DNA of 19,689 nucleotides, taken from CADEEN01 sp963740395 (lineage in GTDB: Bacteria; Pseudomonadota; Gammaproteobacteria; Burkholderiales; Burkholderiaceae_C). Location of the stretch: the NCBI GenBank assembly GCA_963740395.1, contig CAVUEP010000060.1, positions 1 through 19,689 of the forward strand, given 5' to 3'. Shown here piece after piece: positions 7,245 to 15,949 of this stretch. The notes below the pieces were generated by a model. The model saw only the letters and a list, made by a program, of their open reading frames with translations. It was not told where the DNA came from and searched no databases. Every line of letters starts with the position of its first letter. The first letter of the stretch is position 1. Position numbers and translations under genes: made by a program.

Positions 7245-8742
7245 ATGACCGGCATGAAACCGACCATCGAGTTCGACGGCCAGCGCATCGACGGCGAGGC
7301 GTTCCACCGGCGCATCCTGAAGTCGGCGAGTGCGTTGCGGTCGGCCGGCCTGGGCGACGGCGACGTGGTCGCGCTGATGATGCGCAACGGCCCCGAAGTG
7401 CTCGAGGTGATGCTGGCCGCGCGCTGGCTGGGTGCGCTGTGGTGCCCGATCAACTGGCACTTCAAGACCGACGAGGTGCAGTACATCCTGTCCGACAGCG
7501 GCGCGCGGGTGCTCGTCGCCGATGCCGCGCTGCTGGCGCGGCTGCCGGGGCTGGCGACGACCGGTCTCACGACCTTCGTCGCACGGCGGACGCGGACGCC
7601 GGCGTGGCCGACGCACGCGACGACGCTGCGCCAGCCGCTGAGCGACGCCGCACGCGCGCCGCGCGGCGCCATGTTCTACACCTCGGGCACGACCGGCCGG
7701 CCCAAGGGCATCCTGCGCGCGCGCGGCCACGCCCGAGCAGGCCGCACGCGGCCAGGACGGTGCTGCGCCATGTGCTCGGCCTCGAGCCCGGCATGCGCGC
7801 GCTGCGTCAGCGCGCCGATGTACCACAGCGCGCCCAACTCCTACTGCATCGGCGCGTCGCTCGAGAGCGCGCATGCTGTTCATCGAGCCGCGCTTCGACG
7901 CCGAACGCACGCTGCAGCTGATCGAGCAGCACCGCCTCACCCATGCCTACCTGGTGCCGACGATGTACGTGCGCCTGCTGCGCGCTGCCCGAGGCGGTGC
8001 GGCGGCGCCACGACCTGAGCTCGATGCGCTTCGTCGCGTCGACCGGGTCGCCCTGCCCGCCCGAGGTCAAGCGCGCGATGATCGACTGGTGGGGGCCGGT
8101 CATCCACGAGGCCTATGGCGCCAGCGAGCTCGGCTACATGACCCGCTGGACAGCGCCGAGGCGCTGCGCAAGCCCGGCTCGGCCGGGCGGCCGCTGCCCG
8201 GCGTGCGACCTCGCCATCCTGGACGACGACGGGCGAACCGATGCCGCAGGGCGAGGCCGGCCTGATCTACGTGCACCAGCCGGCCTACGCCGACTTCAGC
8301 TACATCGGCAACGCCGAGGCGCGCCGCGCATCGAGCGCGACGGCCTGAAGACGCTGGGCGACATCGGCTACCTCGACGAGGACGGCTTCCTGTTCATCGT
8401 CGACCGCGCCGCCGACATGGTGATCTCCGGGTGGCGTCAACATCTACCCGGCCGAGATCGAGGCCGTGCTGCAGATGATGCCCGGCGTCGCCGACTGCGC
8501 GGTGTTCGGCATCCCGGACGCCGAGTTCGGCGAGGCGCTGGCCGCCGCGGTGCAGCCGCTGCCGGCGCGGCCGCTCGACGCGCGCGAGCGGTGCAGGCCT
8601 TCCTGCACGCAGCGCCTGGCCGGCTACAAGGTGCCCACGGTGGTCGAGCTTCCACGCCGAGCTGCCGCGCGAGGACACCGGCAAGATCTTCAAGCGCAAG
8701 CTGCGCGAGCCCTACTGGGCCGGGCGCACGCGCCGGGTCTGA
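7245..8742 (+). pseudogene. AMP-binding acyl-CoA synthetase, broken by many single-base indels
   Basis: Reading across frames gives one acyl-CoA synthetase of about 499 residues. The first frame is open from ATG 7245 (or ATG 7254) and carries the adenylate P-loop motif YTSGTTGRPKG near 7676-7708. The rest is spread over changing frames: VSAPMYHSAPNSYCIGASLES, MLFIEPRFDAERTLQLIEQH, YGASELGYMTR (motif A5), GYLDEDGFLFIVDR with GGVNIYPAEIEAVLQMMPG, and the terminal DTGKIFKRKLREP with the catalytic lysine. It would activate a carboxylic acid with ATP and load it on CoA. Indels include an extra C before ATGCTG near 7872, a missing C in CGCTGGAC near 8148, and an extra G in TCCGGGTGG near 8430. Every family motif is intact, so sequencing error is more likely than decay. 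The stop TGA at 8740-8742 abuts the next gene's stop. Confidence 0.85.
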
Positions 8743-8745
8743 TCA
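8740..8745. other. Abutting convergent stop codons in a TGATCA palindrome
   Basis: TGA at 8740-8742 ends the acyl-CoA synthetase on the plus strand and the reverse complement of TCA at 8743-8745 ends the ATPase on the minus strand. The two genes therefore end back to back with no spacer and no room for a dedicated terminator. Confidence 0.8.
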
Positions 8746-11321
8746 GCGCCGCTTCCACGCCTTCTCGATTTCCACCGCGACGAACACGACCGCGGCCAGG
8801 GCCAGGCAGAAGCCGAGCTCGCCCAGGCGTCAGCGGCTCGGTCTTGAAGATCGGGTTGAGCCACGGCACGTAGATCGTCGCCATCTGCAGCGCGAAGGTC
8901 AGCAGCACCGCGCCGAGCAGCGGCCGGTTGGAAGCCAGGCCCTGGCGTGAAGAGCGACTCGCGCTCGGAGCGGATGGCCAGCACGTGCCCCATCTGGGAC
9001 AGCGTCAGCACGGTGAACACCATGGTCTGCCAGTGGGCATGCGCCGGTCTGCAGCGCCCAGGCCTGGGTCGACCAGGCACAGACGCGCCCATCAGCAGCC
9101 CGACCCAGAGGATGTGCTGCCACATCCCGTGGGCGAAGATGCTCTCCTGCGGCGGCCGCGGCGGGCGCTGCATGATGCCGCGCTCGGCCGGCTCGGCGGC
9201 CAGCGCCAGGCCGGGCAGGCCGTCGGTCACGAGGTTGATCCACAGGATGTGGATCGGCAGCAGCGGGATCGGCAGGCCGAGGAAGGGCGCGAGGAACAGC
9301 GTCCAGATCTCGCCCGAGTTGCCGGTCATGGCGTACTGATGAACTTGCGGATGTTGTCGAAGATGCGCCGCCCCTCGCGCACCGCCGCGACGATGGTGGC
9401 GAAGTTGTCGTCGAGCAGCACCATGTCGGCCGCTTCGCGCGCCACGTCGGTGCCGGTCTTGCCCATCGCGACGCCGATGTCGGCCGCCTTGAGCGCCGGC
9501 GCGTCGTTGACGCCGTCGCCGGTCATCGCGACGAACTCGCCGCGCGCCTGCAGGCGCTCGACGATGCGGATCTTCTGCGCCGGGTCGACGCGCGCGTAGA
9601 CGGCCACGTCCTGCGCAACCGCTGGCGCAGCGCCGCGATCGTCCATGGCCGCCAGCTCCGGGCCGGTGATCACGCGCGTCGCCCGTCTGCGCGATGCCGA
9701 GCTGCCGCGCGATGGCGAGCGCGGTGGCCGGATGGTCGCCGGTGATCATCACCGGCCGGATGCCCGCCGCCAGGCACTCTGCCACCGCCACCTTGGCCTC
9801 GGCGCGCGGCGGGTCCATCAGGCCCACCAGGCCGATCAGCTCCAGGTCCTTCTCGACCTCGGCCGGGGTCATGCCGCAGGGGTCTTCGACCGCGTCCATG
9901 CGCCGATGGGCCAGGGCCAGCACACGCAGACCCTGGCCGGCCCATTCCTCGGCCAGGGCGGCGGCCGTCTCGGGCAGGTCGACGCATGAAGACAGCACCG
10001 CCTCCGGCGCCCCCTTGACCCAGGCCTCGACGCCGGACGCCGTGCGATGCAGCGTGCTCATGCGCTTGCGCTCGCTGTCGAAGGGGCACTCCATCGCGCG
10101 CGGATGTTCGCGCCGGATTGCCAGACACATCCTGGCCCGCCTCGGCCGCCCCGTCGAGCAGGGCGGTCTCGGTCGGGTCGCCGTTCCAGCCGCCCTCCTT
10201 GCCCGGTGAGGCGTCGTTGCACAGCGCCATGCCCTGCCACAAGGCCGCCTCGTCGCCGAACGCCTGGTGGCGTTGCAGCTGCATGCGATTGACGGTCAGC
10301 GTGCCGGTCTTGTCCGAACAGATCACGGTCACCGAACCCAGGGTCTCGACCGAAGGCAGGCGGCGCACGAGCGCGTTGACCTTGACCAGCCGGCGTGCGC
10401 CGAGCGCGAGCAGCACCGTCACCACCGCCGGCAGCGCTTCCGGAATCGCCGCCACCGCCAGGCTGATCGCGGTCAGCGCCATCAGCAGCACCGGCTCACC
10501 GCGGCCCCAGACACCGAGCGCGAAGATCAGGCCGCAGATCGCGAGCACCACCAGCGACAGCCGCTTGCCGAACGACTGCCAGCCGCTGCTGCAACGGCGT
10601 CGCGCGTTCGCCGGCGCCTTGCAGCAAGGTGGCGACCTGGCCGATCTGGGTCTGCACGCCGGTGGCCACGACGAGCCCGCTGGCACGCCCATGCGTGACC
10701 AGGGTGCCCTTGAAGGCCATGTTGGTGCGGTCGCCGAGCGCGCTGTCGGCGCCTGCCTGCGCGGCCAGCGCGCGCATGCTGCTTGTCGATCGTGACCGAC
10801 TCGCCGGTCAGCGCCGATTCGTCGACCTTCAGCTGCGCCACCTCGTGCAGGCGCAGGTCGGCCGGCACCAGGTTGCCCGCTTCGAGCAGCACCACGTCGC
10901 CCGGCACCAGGTGCTGGGTCTCGACCTGTTGCACCTGGCCGCCGTCGCGCCGGACCATCGCGTGCGGCGCGGCCATGCGGCGCAGGGCCTGCAGGGCCTG
11001 GTCGGCGCGCCACTCCTGCCAGACCCCGATCGTGGCGTTGAGCACGACGATGATCAGGATCACGACCGTGTCGGTCAGGTCGCCGATCAGGCCGGACACG
11101 ACGGCCGCCGCCAGCAGCACGAGGATCATGAAATCGCGGAACTGGTCGAGCACACGCTGCCACCAGCGACGCGGTGCTGCCTCGGGCAGGCGGTTCGGCC
11201 CGTGGCGCTGTCGGCGCAGGTCGACCTCGTCGGCCGACAGGCCTTGATTGGGGACTACGCCGAGCCGCCGGGCGACGGCATCGGCAGCGTGGACGTGCGA
11301 GTCGTGGACCGTCTCGGTCAC
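8743..11321 (-). pseudogene. P-type cation-transporting ATPase (P2A, Ca2+-type), broken by about ten indels
   Basis: The assembled reading is about 860 residues, usual for bacterial P2A pumps. It starts at a GTG at 11321, directly after the stress protein's TAA. Motifs in order: an N-terminal cation ATPase region with a HGPNRLPE block, TGES of the actuator domain near 10798-10809, IPEALPAVV in helix M4 near 10431-10449, the phosphorylation motif CSDKTGTLT (Asp at 10312-10314), KGAPEAVL in the nucleotide domain, MITGDHPATA, MTGDGVNDAPALK near 9503-9526, and NLVTDGLPGLALA in M6. It would pump Ca2+ or a related cation using ATP; the ion is not certain. Shifts occur near 10778, 10574, 10125, 9678, 9620, 9334, about 9080, 8950 and 8828. 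The C-terminus VFVAVEIEKAWKRR ends at 8743. The gene follows the stress protein gene without a gap, so they form one operon. Confidence 0.87.
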
Positions 11322-11795
11322 TTACGCGTCGACGTCGGTCTCTTCGTCGTCACCGGCTTCGGGGGGCTCGGGGCCGCGCACGATGGTGACCGGGATCGTG
11401 CTCGCATTGATCACTGCATGCGAGACCGACCCCAGCAGAGCGGCACGCAGCCCACCAAGCCCGCGCGCGCCCATCACGATCGCGTCGCAGCCATAACGCT
11501 CGGCCATCTCGACCAGCAAGTGCGCGGGGTCGCCACCGGCCACCTCGCTCTCGTACAGAACCCTGGCCTGGTCCAGGATCGCTTCCGCACCGGCCAGCAG
11601 GTCCGCGCCGGCCGCACCGCGCACCTCGCGGATCACGTCCGGGTCATGCGCCGTGACCACTTCGTACAGGCTCGCGGGCTCCTGCACGTTGGCCAGCACG
11701 AAGCTCGCCTGCAGGCCCTCGCGCACCAGGCTCAGGGCATGTTCGACCGCGTGCAATGCAAGCGGGGAACCATCGACGGGAAGCAGGATTTTCAT
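11322..11795 (-). CDS. Universal stress protein, UspA family (ATP-binding type)
   Basis: A 157-residue single-domain protein. It begins MKILLPVDGSPLALHAVEHAL, the standard opening with the conserved Asp in VDGS. Near the end, GARGLGGLRAALLGSVS fits the nucleotide-binding pattern G-x2-G-x9-G-S/T of ATP-binding members, followed by the last strand IPVTIVRG and an acidic tail GDDEETDVDA. The ATG at 11795 is preferred over an upstream in-frame ATG because GGAG precedes it and because the family starts at this methionine. USP proteins are cytoplasmic and often induced by starvation or oxygen limitation; their exact activity varies. It is the first gene of an operon with the cation ATPase, and an FNR-like palindrome sits 52 bases upstream. 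Confidence 0.9.
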   Translation of the reverse strand: MKILLPVDGSPLALHAVEHALSLVREGLQASFVLANVQEPASLYEVVTAHDPDVIREVRGAAGADLLAGAEAILDQARVLYESEVAGGDPAHLLVEMAERYGCDAIVMGARGLGGLRAALLGSVSHAVINASTIPVTIVRGPEPPEAGDDEETDVDA

Positions 11796-11812
11796 GGGGG
11801 TCTCCAGTCTAG

Positions 11813-11818
11813 ATGCTA
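11813..11818 (-). promoter_or_regulatory. Candidate -10 element for the stress protein/ATPase operon
   Basis: On the minus strand TAGCAT lies at 11818-11813 and matches TATAAT at four of six positions. Its centre is 31 bases from the centre of the FNR-like palindrome, close to the spacing of class II FNR promoters (site at -41.5). Transcription would begin near 11805, leaving a short leader containing GGAG. Inference from spacing and consensus only. Confidence 0.35.
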
Positions 11819-11838
11819 GGGTCCAGACTCGCATGTGG

Positions 11839-11854
11839 CTTGAGGCAGGTCAAG
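11839..11854. promoter_or_regulatory. FNR/Anr-like palindrome CTTGA-N6-TCAAG between divergent genes
   Basis: CTTGAGGCAGGTCAAG is an inverted repeat with the TTGA-N6-TCAA core shared by FNR, Anr and FixK sites (consensus TTGAT-N4-ATCAA); only the inner base of each half-site differs. It lies almost midway between the stress-protein ATG (11795) and the Pat-type ATG (11900). Spacing to a plausible -10 element favours control of the stress protein/ATPase operon; no good -10 is visible at the matching distance on the plus side. Binding by an oxygen-responsive FNR-family regulator is inferred. Confidence 0.5.
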
Positions 11855-11899
11855 CCCGATGACCGCCCGCCGGGTTGGTGAGCAGGCATCATCGTCGCC

Positions 11900-14584
11900 A
11901 TGAGCATCCGAAATCTCGACTCCCTCTTCGACCCGGCCTCGGTCGCCGTGTTCGGCGCCTCCGATCGCCCCGGCAGCGTCGGCGCGACCGTCTGGCACAA
12001 CCTCAAGGCCGGCGGGTTCAAGGGCCCCATCTGGGCCGTCAACCCCAGGCTGACCGCGCTCGGCGGCGATCCGGTCCATGCCGGCGTGGCCGACCTGCCC
12101 GAGGCGCCCGAGCTGGCCATCATCTGCACCCCGGCGGCGATCGTGACGGACCTGATCCGCGAACTCGGCGCGCGCGGCACGCGTGCCGCCATCGTGCTGA
12201 CGGCCGGCCTCGACACCGCGCACAAGCAGGCCCTGTGCGAAGCCGCGCGGCCCCATCTGCTGCGCGTGCTGGGACCGAACTGCCTCGGCCTGCTGTCGCC
12301 CCACATCGGTCTGAACGCGAGCTTCGCGCATGCGATGGTCGAGCCCGGCTCGCTCGCTTTCGTGTCGCAGTCGGGCGCGCTCGTCACCGCCATGCTCGAC
12401 TGGGCGCGCGGCAGACGCATCGGCTTCTCGCATTTCGTCTCGCTCGGCGAACACGCCGACGTCGACTTCGGCGACATGCTCGACTACCTGGCCAGCGATC
12501 CGAAGACACGCGCCATCCTGCTCTACATCGAATCGATCGAGGCGCCGCGCAAGTTCATGTCGGCGGCGCGCGCGGCCGCGCGCAACAAGCCGGTCATCGT
12601 GGTCAAGTCCGGCCGCTCGGCGCAGGGCCAGAAGGCGGCGGCCTCGCACACCGGTGCACTGGCCGGGGCCGACGCGGTGATCGACGCGGCCATCCGGCGC
12701 GCCGGCATGTTGCGGGTCGACAGCCTGCAGGACCTGTTCACCGCGGCCGAGACCCTGTCGCATTTCCAGGGCCGTATCGGCGACGGCAGCGACGAACCCG
12801 TCACCATCGTCACCAATGGCGGCGGCGCCGGCGTGATGGCGGCCGACGCCACGGCACTGGCCGGGCTTTCGCTGGCCGAGCTGGGTGCCGGCACGCTGCG
12901 CGAACTCGACGCCTCGTTGCCGCCGAACTGGTCGCATGGCAACCCGGTCGACCTGATCGGCGACGCGCCGGCCGAACGTTATGTGCAGGCGATGACGACC
13001 CTGCTCGCCGACAAGCGCAGTGGCACCCTGCTCTTCGTGCATGCGCCGACCGCGATCGTGCCCAGCCTGCAGATCGCGCAGGCGCTGCTGCCGGTGCTGC
13101 AGCCGGCCTCAAGTCGCGTCGTGGCCTGCTGGCTCGGTGACGCGGCGGTCGCCGACGCGCGCCACCTGTTCCACGACGCCGGCATCGCCTGCCATGACAC
13201 GCCCGAAGAAGCGGTGCGCGCCTTGTCGATGCTGGCCACCTACCGGCGCAACCAGGCGCAGCTCATGCAGGCGCCACCAGCGCTGCCCAAGGCGAGCCAG
13301 CTGGACCTGGCGCGCGTGCGCGGCCTCATCGACGGCGCGCTTGCCGACGGGCGCGACATGCTGAGCGAGCCCGAGGCCAAGGACCTGCTGAGCGCCTGCG
13401 GGATCGAGGTGGCCCGCACCGAGAGCACGAGCGCCGAGCCCGACGCGGCAGCCCGCGCCGCCACCGCCATCGGCTTCCCGGTCGCGCTCAAGATCCTGTC
13501 GCACGACATCTCGCACAAGAGCGATGTCGGCGGTGTCGTGCTCGACCTGTTGACGGCCGATCAGGTGCGACTTGCTGCCGCCACGATGCTCGAACGGGTG
13601 CAGGCACTGCTCCCCGAGGCCAAGGTGCTCGGGTTCAGCGTGCAGGCCATGGTGCGCCGGCCACGCGCCCATGAACTGATCATCGGCGCCAGCCTGGACC
13701 CGCAGTTCGGCCCGGTCATCCTGTTCGGTCAGGGCGGCACCTCGGTCGAAGTGGTGGCCGACCGTGCGCTCGCGCTGCCGCCCCTGAATGCGCCGCTGGC
13801 GCGCGCGCTGATCGCGCGCACCCGCGTGGCCCGGCTGCTGGCGGGCTACCGCGACACGCCGGCGGTCGACCTCGACGCCATCGTGGCCGTGCTGACGGCG
13901 GTCTCCCAGCTGCTGGCCGAAGTCCCGCAGATCATCGAACTCGACATCAACCCGTTGCTGAGCGGCGCCGACGGCGTGATCGCGCTCGATGCACGGGTGC
14001 GCGTCAGCGCCGCTGCCCCGGGTGGCGCGGCGAGCTTCGCGATCCGTCCCTACCCGAGCGAACTGGTCGAGACCCTGCCCTGGCAGGATCGCACCCTGAC
14101 CCTGCGCCCGATCCGCCCCGAAGACGAAGCCCAGCACCTGGCCTTCCTCGAAAAGCTCGACCCGATCGACATCCGCATGCGCGTCTTCTACAGCCGGCGC
14201 AGCATCGAGCGCAGCGAACTGGCCCGCCTGACCCAGATCGACTTCCAACGCGAGATGGCCTTCATCGCCACCGCGCCGACCGAGGGCGGCGGCGAAGAAA
14301 CGCTGGGCGTGGTGCGCGCGATCGCCGACCCGGACAACCACGACGCCGAGTTCGGCATCATCGTGCGCAGCGACATCAAGGGCGGCGGCCTGGGCGAGCG
14401 GCTGATGAACAAGATGATTGCCTACCTGCGTGCCCATGGCACACGTCGGCTCGTCGCAACCGTGCTGTCCGAGAACAAGCGCATGCTGGAACTGGCGTCC
14501 GACCTGGGCTTCAGCATCGACGACCGCCCGGGCGCCGAGACACGCGAAGTCTGGCTCGCACTGCAGGACCCCGCGACGACCTGA
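11900..14584 (+). CDS. ADP-forming acyl-CoA synthetase/GNAT fusion (Pat-type protein acetyltransferase)
   Basis: An intact 894-residue protein. Residues about 8-100 are a CoA-binding Rossmann domain (PASVAVFGASDRPGSVG). About 140-450 are the succinyl-CoA-ligase-like domains, with SHTGALAG holding His250 at the position of the phospho-histidine of ADP-forming synthetases. About 488-705 are an ATP-grasp subunit (FPVALKILSHDISHKSDVGGV). About 731-892 are a GNAT acetyltransferase (LTLRPIRPEDE, then KGGGLGERLMNKMI as the acetyl-CoA loop). This layout is that of Pat/YfiQ, which acetylates lysines of proteins such as acetyl-CoA synthetase; others of this layout are annotated as bifunctional acetate-CoA ligase. 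The retained histidine leaves ligase activity possible. The ATG at 11900 has no strong ribosome-binding site. It is divergent from the stress protein and shares the FNR-like box region. No frameshift occurs across its 2.7 kb. Confidence 0.9.
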   Translation: MSIRNLDSLFDPASVAVFGASDRPGSVGATVWHNLKAGGFKGPIWAVNPRLTALGGDPVHAGVADLPEAPELAIICTPAAIVTDLIRELGARGTRAAIVLTAGLDTAHKQALCEAARPHLLRVLGPNCLGLLSPHIGLNASFAHAMVEPGSLAFVSQSGALVTAMLDWARGRRIGFSHFVSLGEHADVDFGDMLDYLASDPKTRAILLYIESIEAPRKFMSAARAAARNKPVIVVKSGRSAQGQKAAASHTGALAGADAVIDAAIRRAGMLRVDSLQDLFTAAETLSHFQGRIGDGSDEPVTIVTNGGGAGVMAADATALAGLSLAELGAGTLRELDASLPPNWSHGNPVDLIGDAPAERYVQAMTTLLADKRSGTLLFVHAPTAIVPSLQIAQALLPVLQPASSRVVACWLGDAAVADARHLFHDAGIACHDTPEEAVRALSMLATYRRNQAQLMQAPPALPKASQLDLARVRGLIDGALADGRDMLSEPEAKDLLSACGIEVARTESTSAEPDAAARAATAIGFPVALKILSHDISHKSDVGGVVLDLLTADQVRLAAATMLERVQALLPEAKVLGFSVQAMVRRPRAHELIIGASLDPQFGPVILFGQGGTSVEVVADRALALPPLNAPLARALIARTRVARLLAGYRDTPAVDLDAIVAVLTAVSQLLAEVPQIIELDINPLLSGADGVIALDARVRVSAAAPGGAASFAIRPYPSELVETLPWQDRTLTLRPIRPEDEAQHLAFLEKLDPIDIRMRVFYSRRSIERSELARLTQIDFQREMAFIATAPTEGGGEETLGVVRAIADPDNHDAEFGIIVRSDIKGGGLGERLMNKMIAYLRAHGTRRLVATVLSENKRMLELASDLGFSIDDRPGAETREVWLALQDPATT

Positions 14585-14627
14585 CCCGCGCGGGCTTGCC
14601 GGGCGGCAGCGGCTTGCGGCGCCGACC

Positions 14628-15731
14628 CTAACGCCACAGGTCGACCGGCTTGCCCTGCTCGCGCAGCTTGTCGGCGCGCGTCTGCACGAAGCGCTGGAAC
14701 TGCGGCTCGCGCAGATAGGCGCCGCTGGCGACGTAGTCGAAGGCGCTCTCGATGTGGAACGGTCGCAGGTAGCCATCGAAGCGGAAGACCTCCTCGCCAC
14801 GCGGGTCGAAGAAGACCGCGGTCGGGTACAGGTTGATCCGCAAGTCGCGCGCCCAGCCGGGCGCATCGGTGCGCCGACCGTCGGGAGTGGTCAGCTTGGC
14901 GGGCGACCCGGGGACGAGTCGCGCCACGTCGAAGCCGCGCAGCAGTTGGCGCAGTGACTCGCGCGTGAAGGCCTGCGCATGCATCTCGACGCAGTCCTTG
15001 CAGGACGGCGACTCGAAAAGCACCGCCAAAGGTCGGCCACGGCCGGCGCGCGCCAGATTGGCCGGGTCGCGCATCAGGTAGGGGCGCGTGCCGCGGACGG
15101 GGATGTCAGGCTCCTTGATCTTCGTGCTCATGTACTCGGCCATCGACAGCTCGCGGTCGCGGCGCTGGATCACGTAGTCGAGCAGGTGCGTGAAGCGCTC
15201 GGGCGGCAGGTAGCCGTTGAGGCGCTGCACCAGCGTGCCGTCGGTCTCGAAGAAGAGCAGCGTCGGCGTGAACTGCACCTTCAGCGTGCGCGCCAGTTCC
15301 TTCTCGGTGGTTGTGCTGCCATCGATCCAGTGGACCTCGGCATCGCCCCAGATGTTGATGGCGATGGCGACGAAATTCGCGCGTGTCTTGTCAGTGATCG
15401 GGCCGGGCCCGAAATTGGCCTTCATCAGCGCCTTGCAGTAAGGGCATCCATCCTGGCCGAAATAGACCATCACGCGCTTGCCGTCGCGTGCCGCCTCCGC
15501 GATCTCGTCCTTGAAATCGAGCAGACTGATCGAGAACCAGCGCGGGATGTCGATCGCATGCGGCGACGCAACGGCCTGCGCCTGCGCCGGCGCGGCGACC
15601 CACAGCATCGAGGCCAGGCCCAGCACAGCCAGCCAGTTGCCGACCCGGCACCGGACGCCGAGCGCGCGCTCGGCGAGCATGCCCATCCGGTGCGACGCCG
15701 CTGCGCGTTCTGATGCAGGAAACATCGCCAT
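14628..15731 (-). CDS. Exported protein with two thioredoxin-fold domains
   Basis: A 367-residue protein starting at ATG 15731, preceded by AAAGG at good spacing. The N-terminus has a long basic region and then a hydrophobic core, WLAVLGLASMLWVAAPAQAQA, so cleavage near residue 52 and export are expected. The first thioredoxin-like domain carries CPYC (Cys96, Cys99) in VMVYFGQDGCPYCKALM, with FTPTLLFF supplying the cis-proline strand. The second carries CKDC (Cys244, Cys247) in LAVLFESPSCKDCVEMHA, with LYPTAVFF as its cis-Pro strand. The first part resembles SoxW-like thioredoxins. Two redox-active CxxC sites in one exported chain suggest periplasmic disulfide reduction or transfer. Partner proteins are not evident. 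It is divergent from a peptidoglycan-binding protein gene and convergent with the Pat-type gene. Confidence 0.82.
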   Translation of the reverse strand: MAMFPASERAAASHRMGMLAERALGVRCRVGNWLAVLGLASMLWVAAPAQAQAVASPHAIDIPRWFSISLLDFKDEIAEAARDGKRVMVYFGQDGCPYCKALMKANFGPGPITDKTRANFVAIAINIWGDAEVHWIDGSTTTEKELARTLKVQFTPTLLFFETDGTLVQRLNGYLPPERFTHLLDYVIQRRDRELSMAEYMSTKIKEPDIPVRGTRPYLMRDPANLARAGRGRPLAVLFESPSCKDCVEMHAQAFTRESLRQLLRGFDVARLVPGSPAKLTTPDGRRTDAPGWARDLRINLYPTAVFFDPRGEEVFRFDGYLRPFHIESAFDYVASGAYLREPQFQRFVQTRADKLREQGKPVDLWR

Positions 15732-15763
15732 CACTGCCTTTCGCCGAGACCGAGACAACGCCC

Positions 15764-15792
15764 ACCATATGGCAGGGCTCACCGTTTGTCGA
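15764..15792 (-). promoter_or_regulatory. Candidate promoter for the double-thioredoxin gene
   Basis: On the minus strand TCGACA (15792-15787) and TATGGT (15769-15764) are separated by 17 bases, matching five and four of six consensus positions. Transcription would start near 15757, about 26 bases before the ATG at 15731. Consensus match only. Confidence 0.4.
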
Positions 15793-15845
15793 GCATGGGA
15801 TTGAATGGCGACTTCACACGCTGCGATCCACAATGGGCAACCGAA

Positions 15846-15875
15846 TTGACAGGGCTTCGTCGATGCACCTACAGT
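15846..15875 (+). promoter_or_regulatory. Candidate sigma-70 promoter for the FecR-like/peptidoglycan-binding gene
   Basis: A perfect -35 hexamer TTGACA at 15846-15851 and TACAGT at 15870-15875 (four of six) are 18 bases apart. Transcription would start near 15882, giving a leader of about 68 bases before the ATG at 15950. Together with the minus-strand promoter this accounts for the 218-base divergent gap. Confidence 0.45.
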
Positions 15876-15949
15876 CGGCTCGCTGCGCGGCCGGCCGATG
15901 GCTGGCCCACCGTCGCATTTGCACATCGCCGAGCCCCGGGGGACCTTGC

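Noticed and set aside
10629..11819. 396-codon plus-strand frame opposite the ATPase start and stress protein
   Set aside because: Histidine- and arginine-rich shadow; the minus strand holds the TGES region and the complete universal stress protein.
14585..14627. Terminator hairpins between the Pat-type and double-thioredoxin genes
   Set aside because: Only short GGC/GCC pairings with mismatches are present in this 43-base gap; not distinguishable from background.
13109..14866. 585-codon minus-strand frame opposite the Pat-type gene
   Set aside because: Low-complexity, Arg/Gly/Asp-rich translation with no recognisable motif; the plus strand encodes conserved ATP-grasp and GNAT domains over the same bases.
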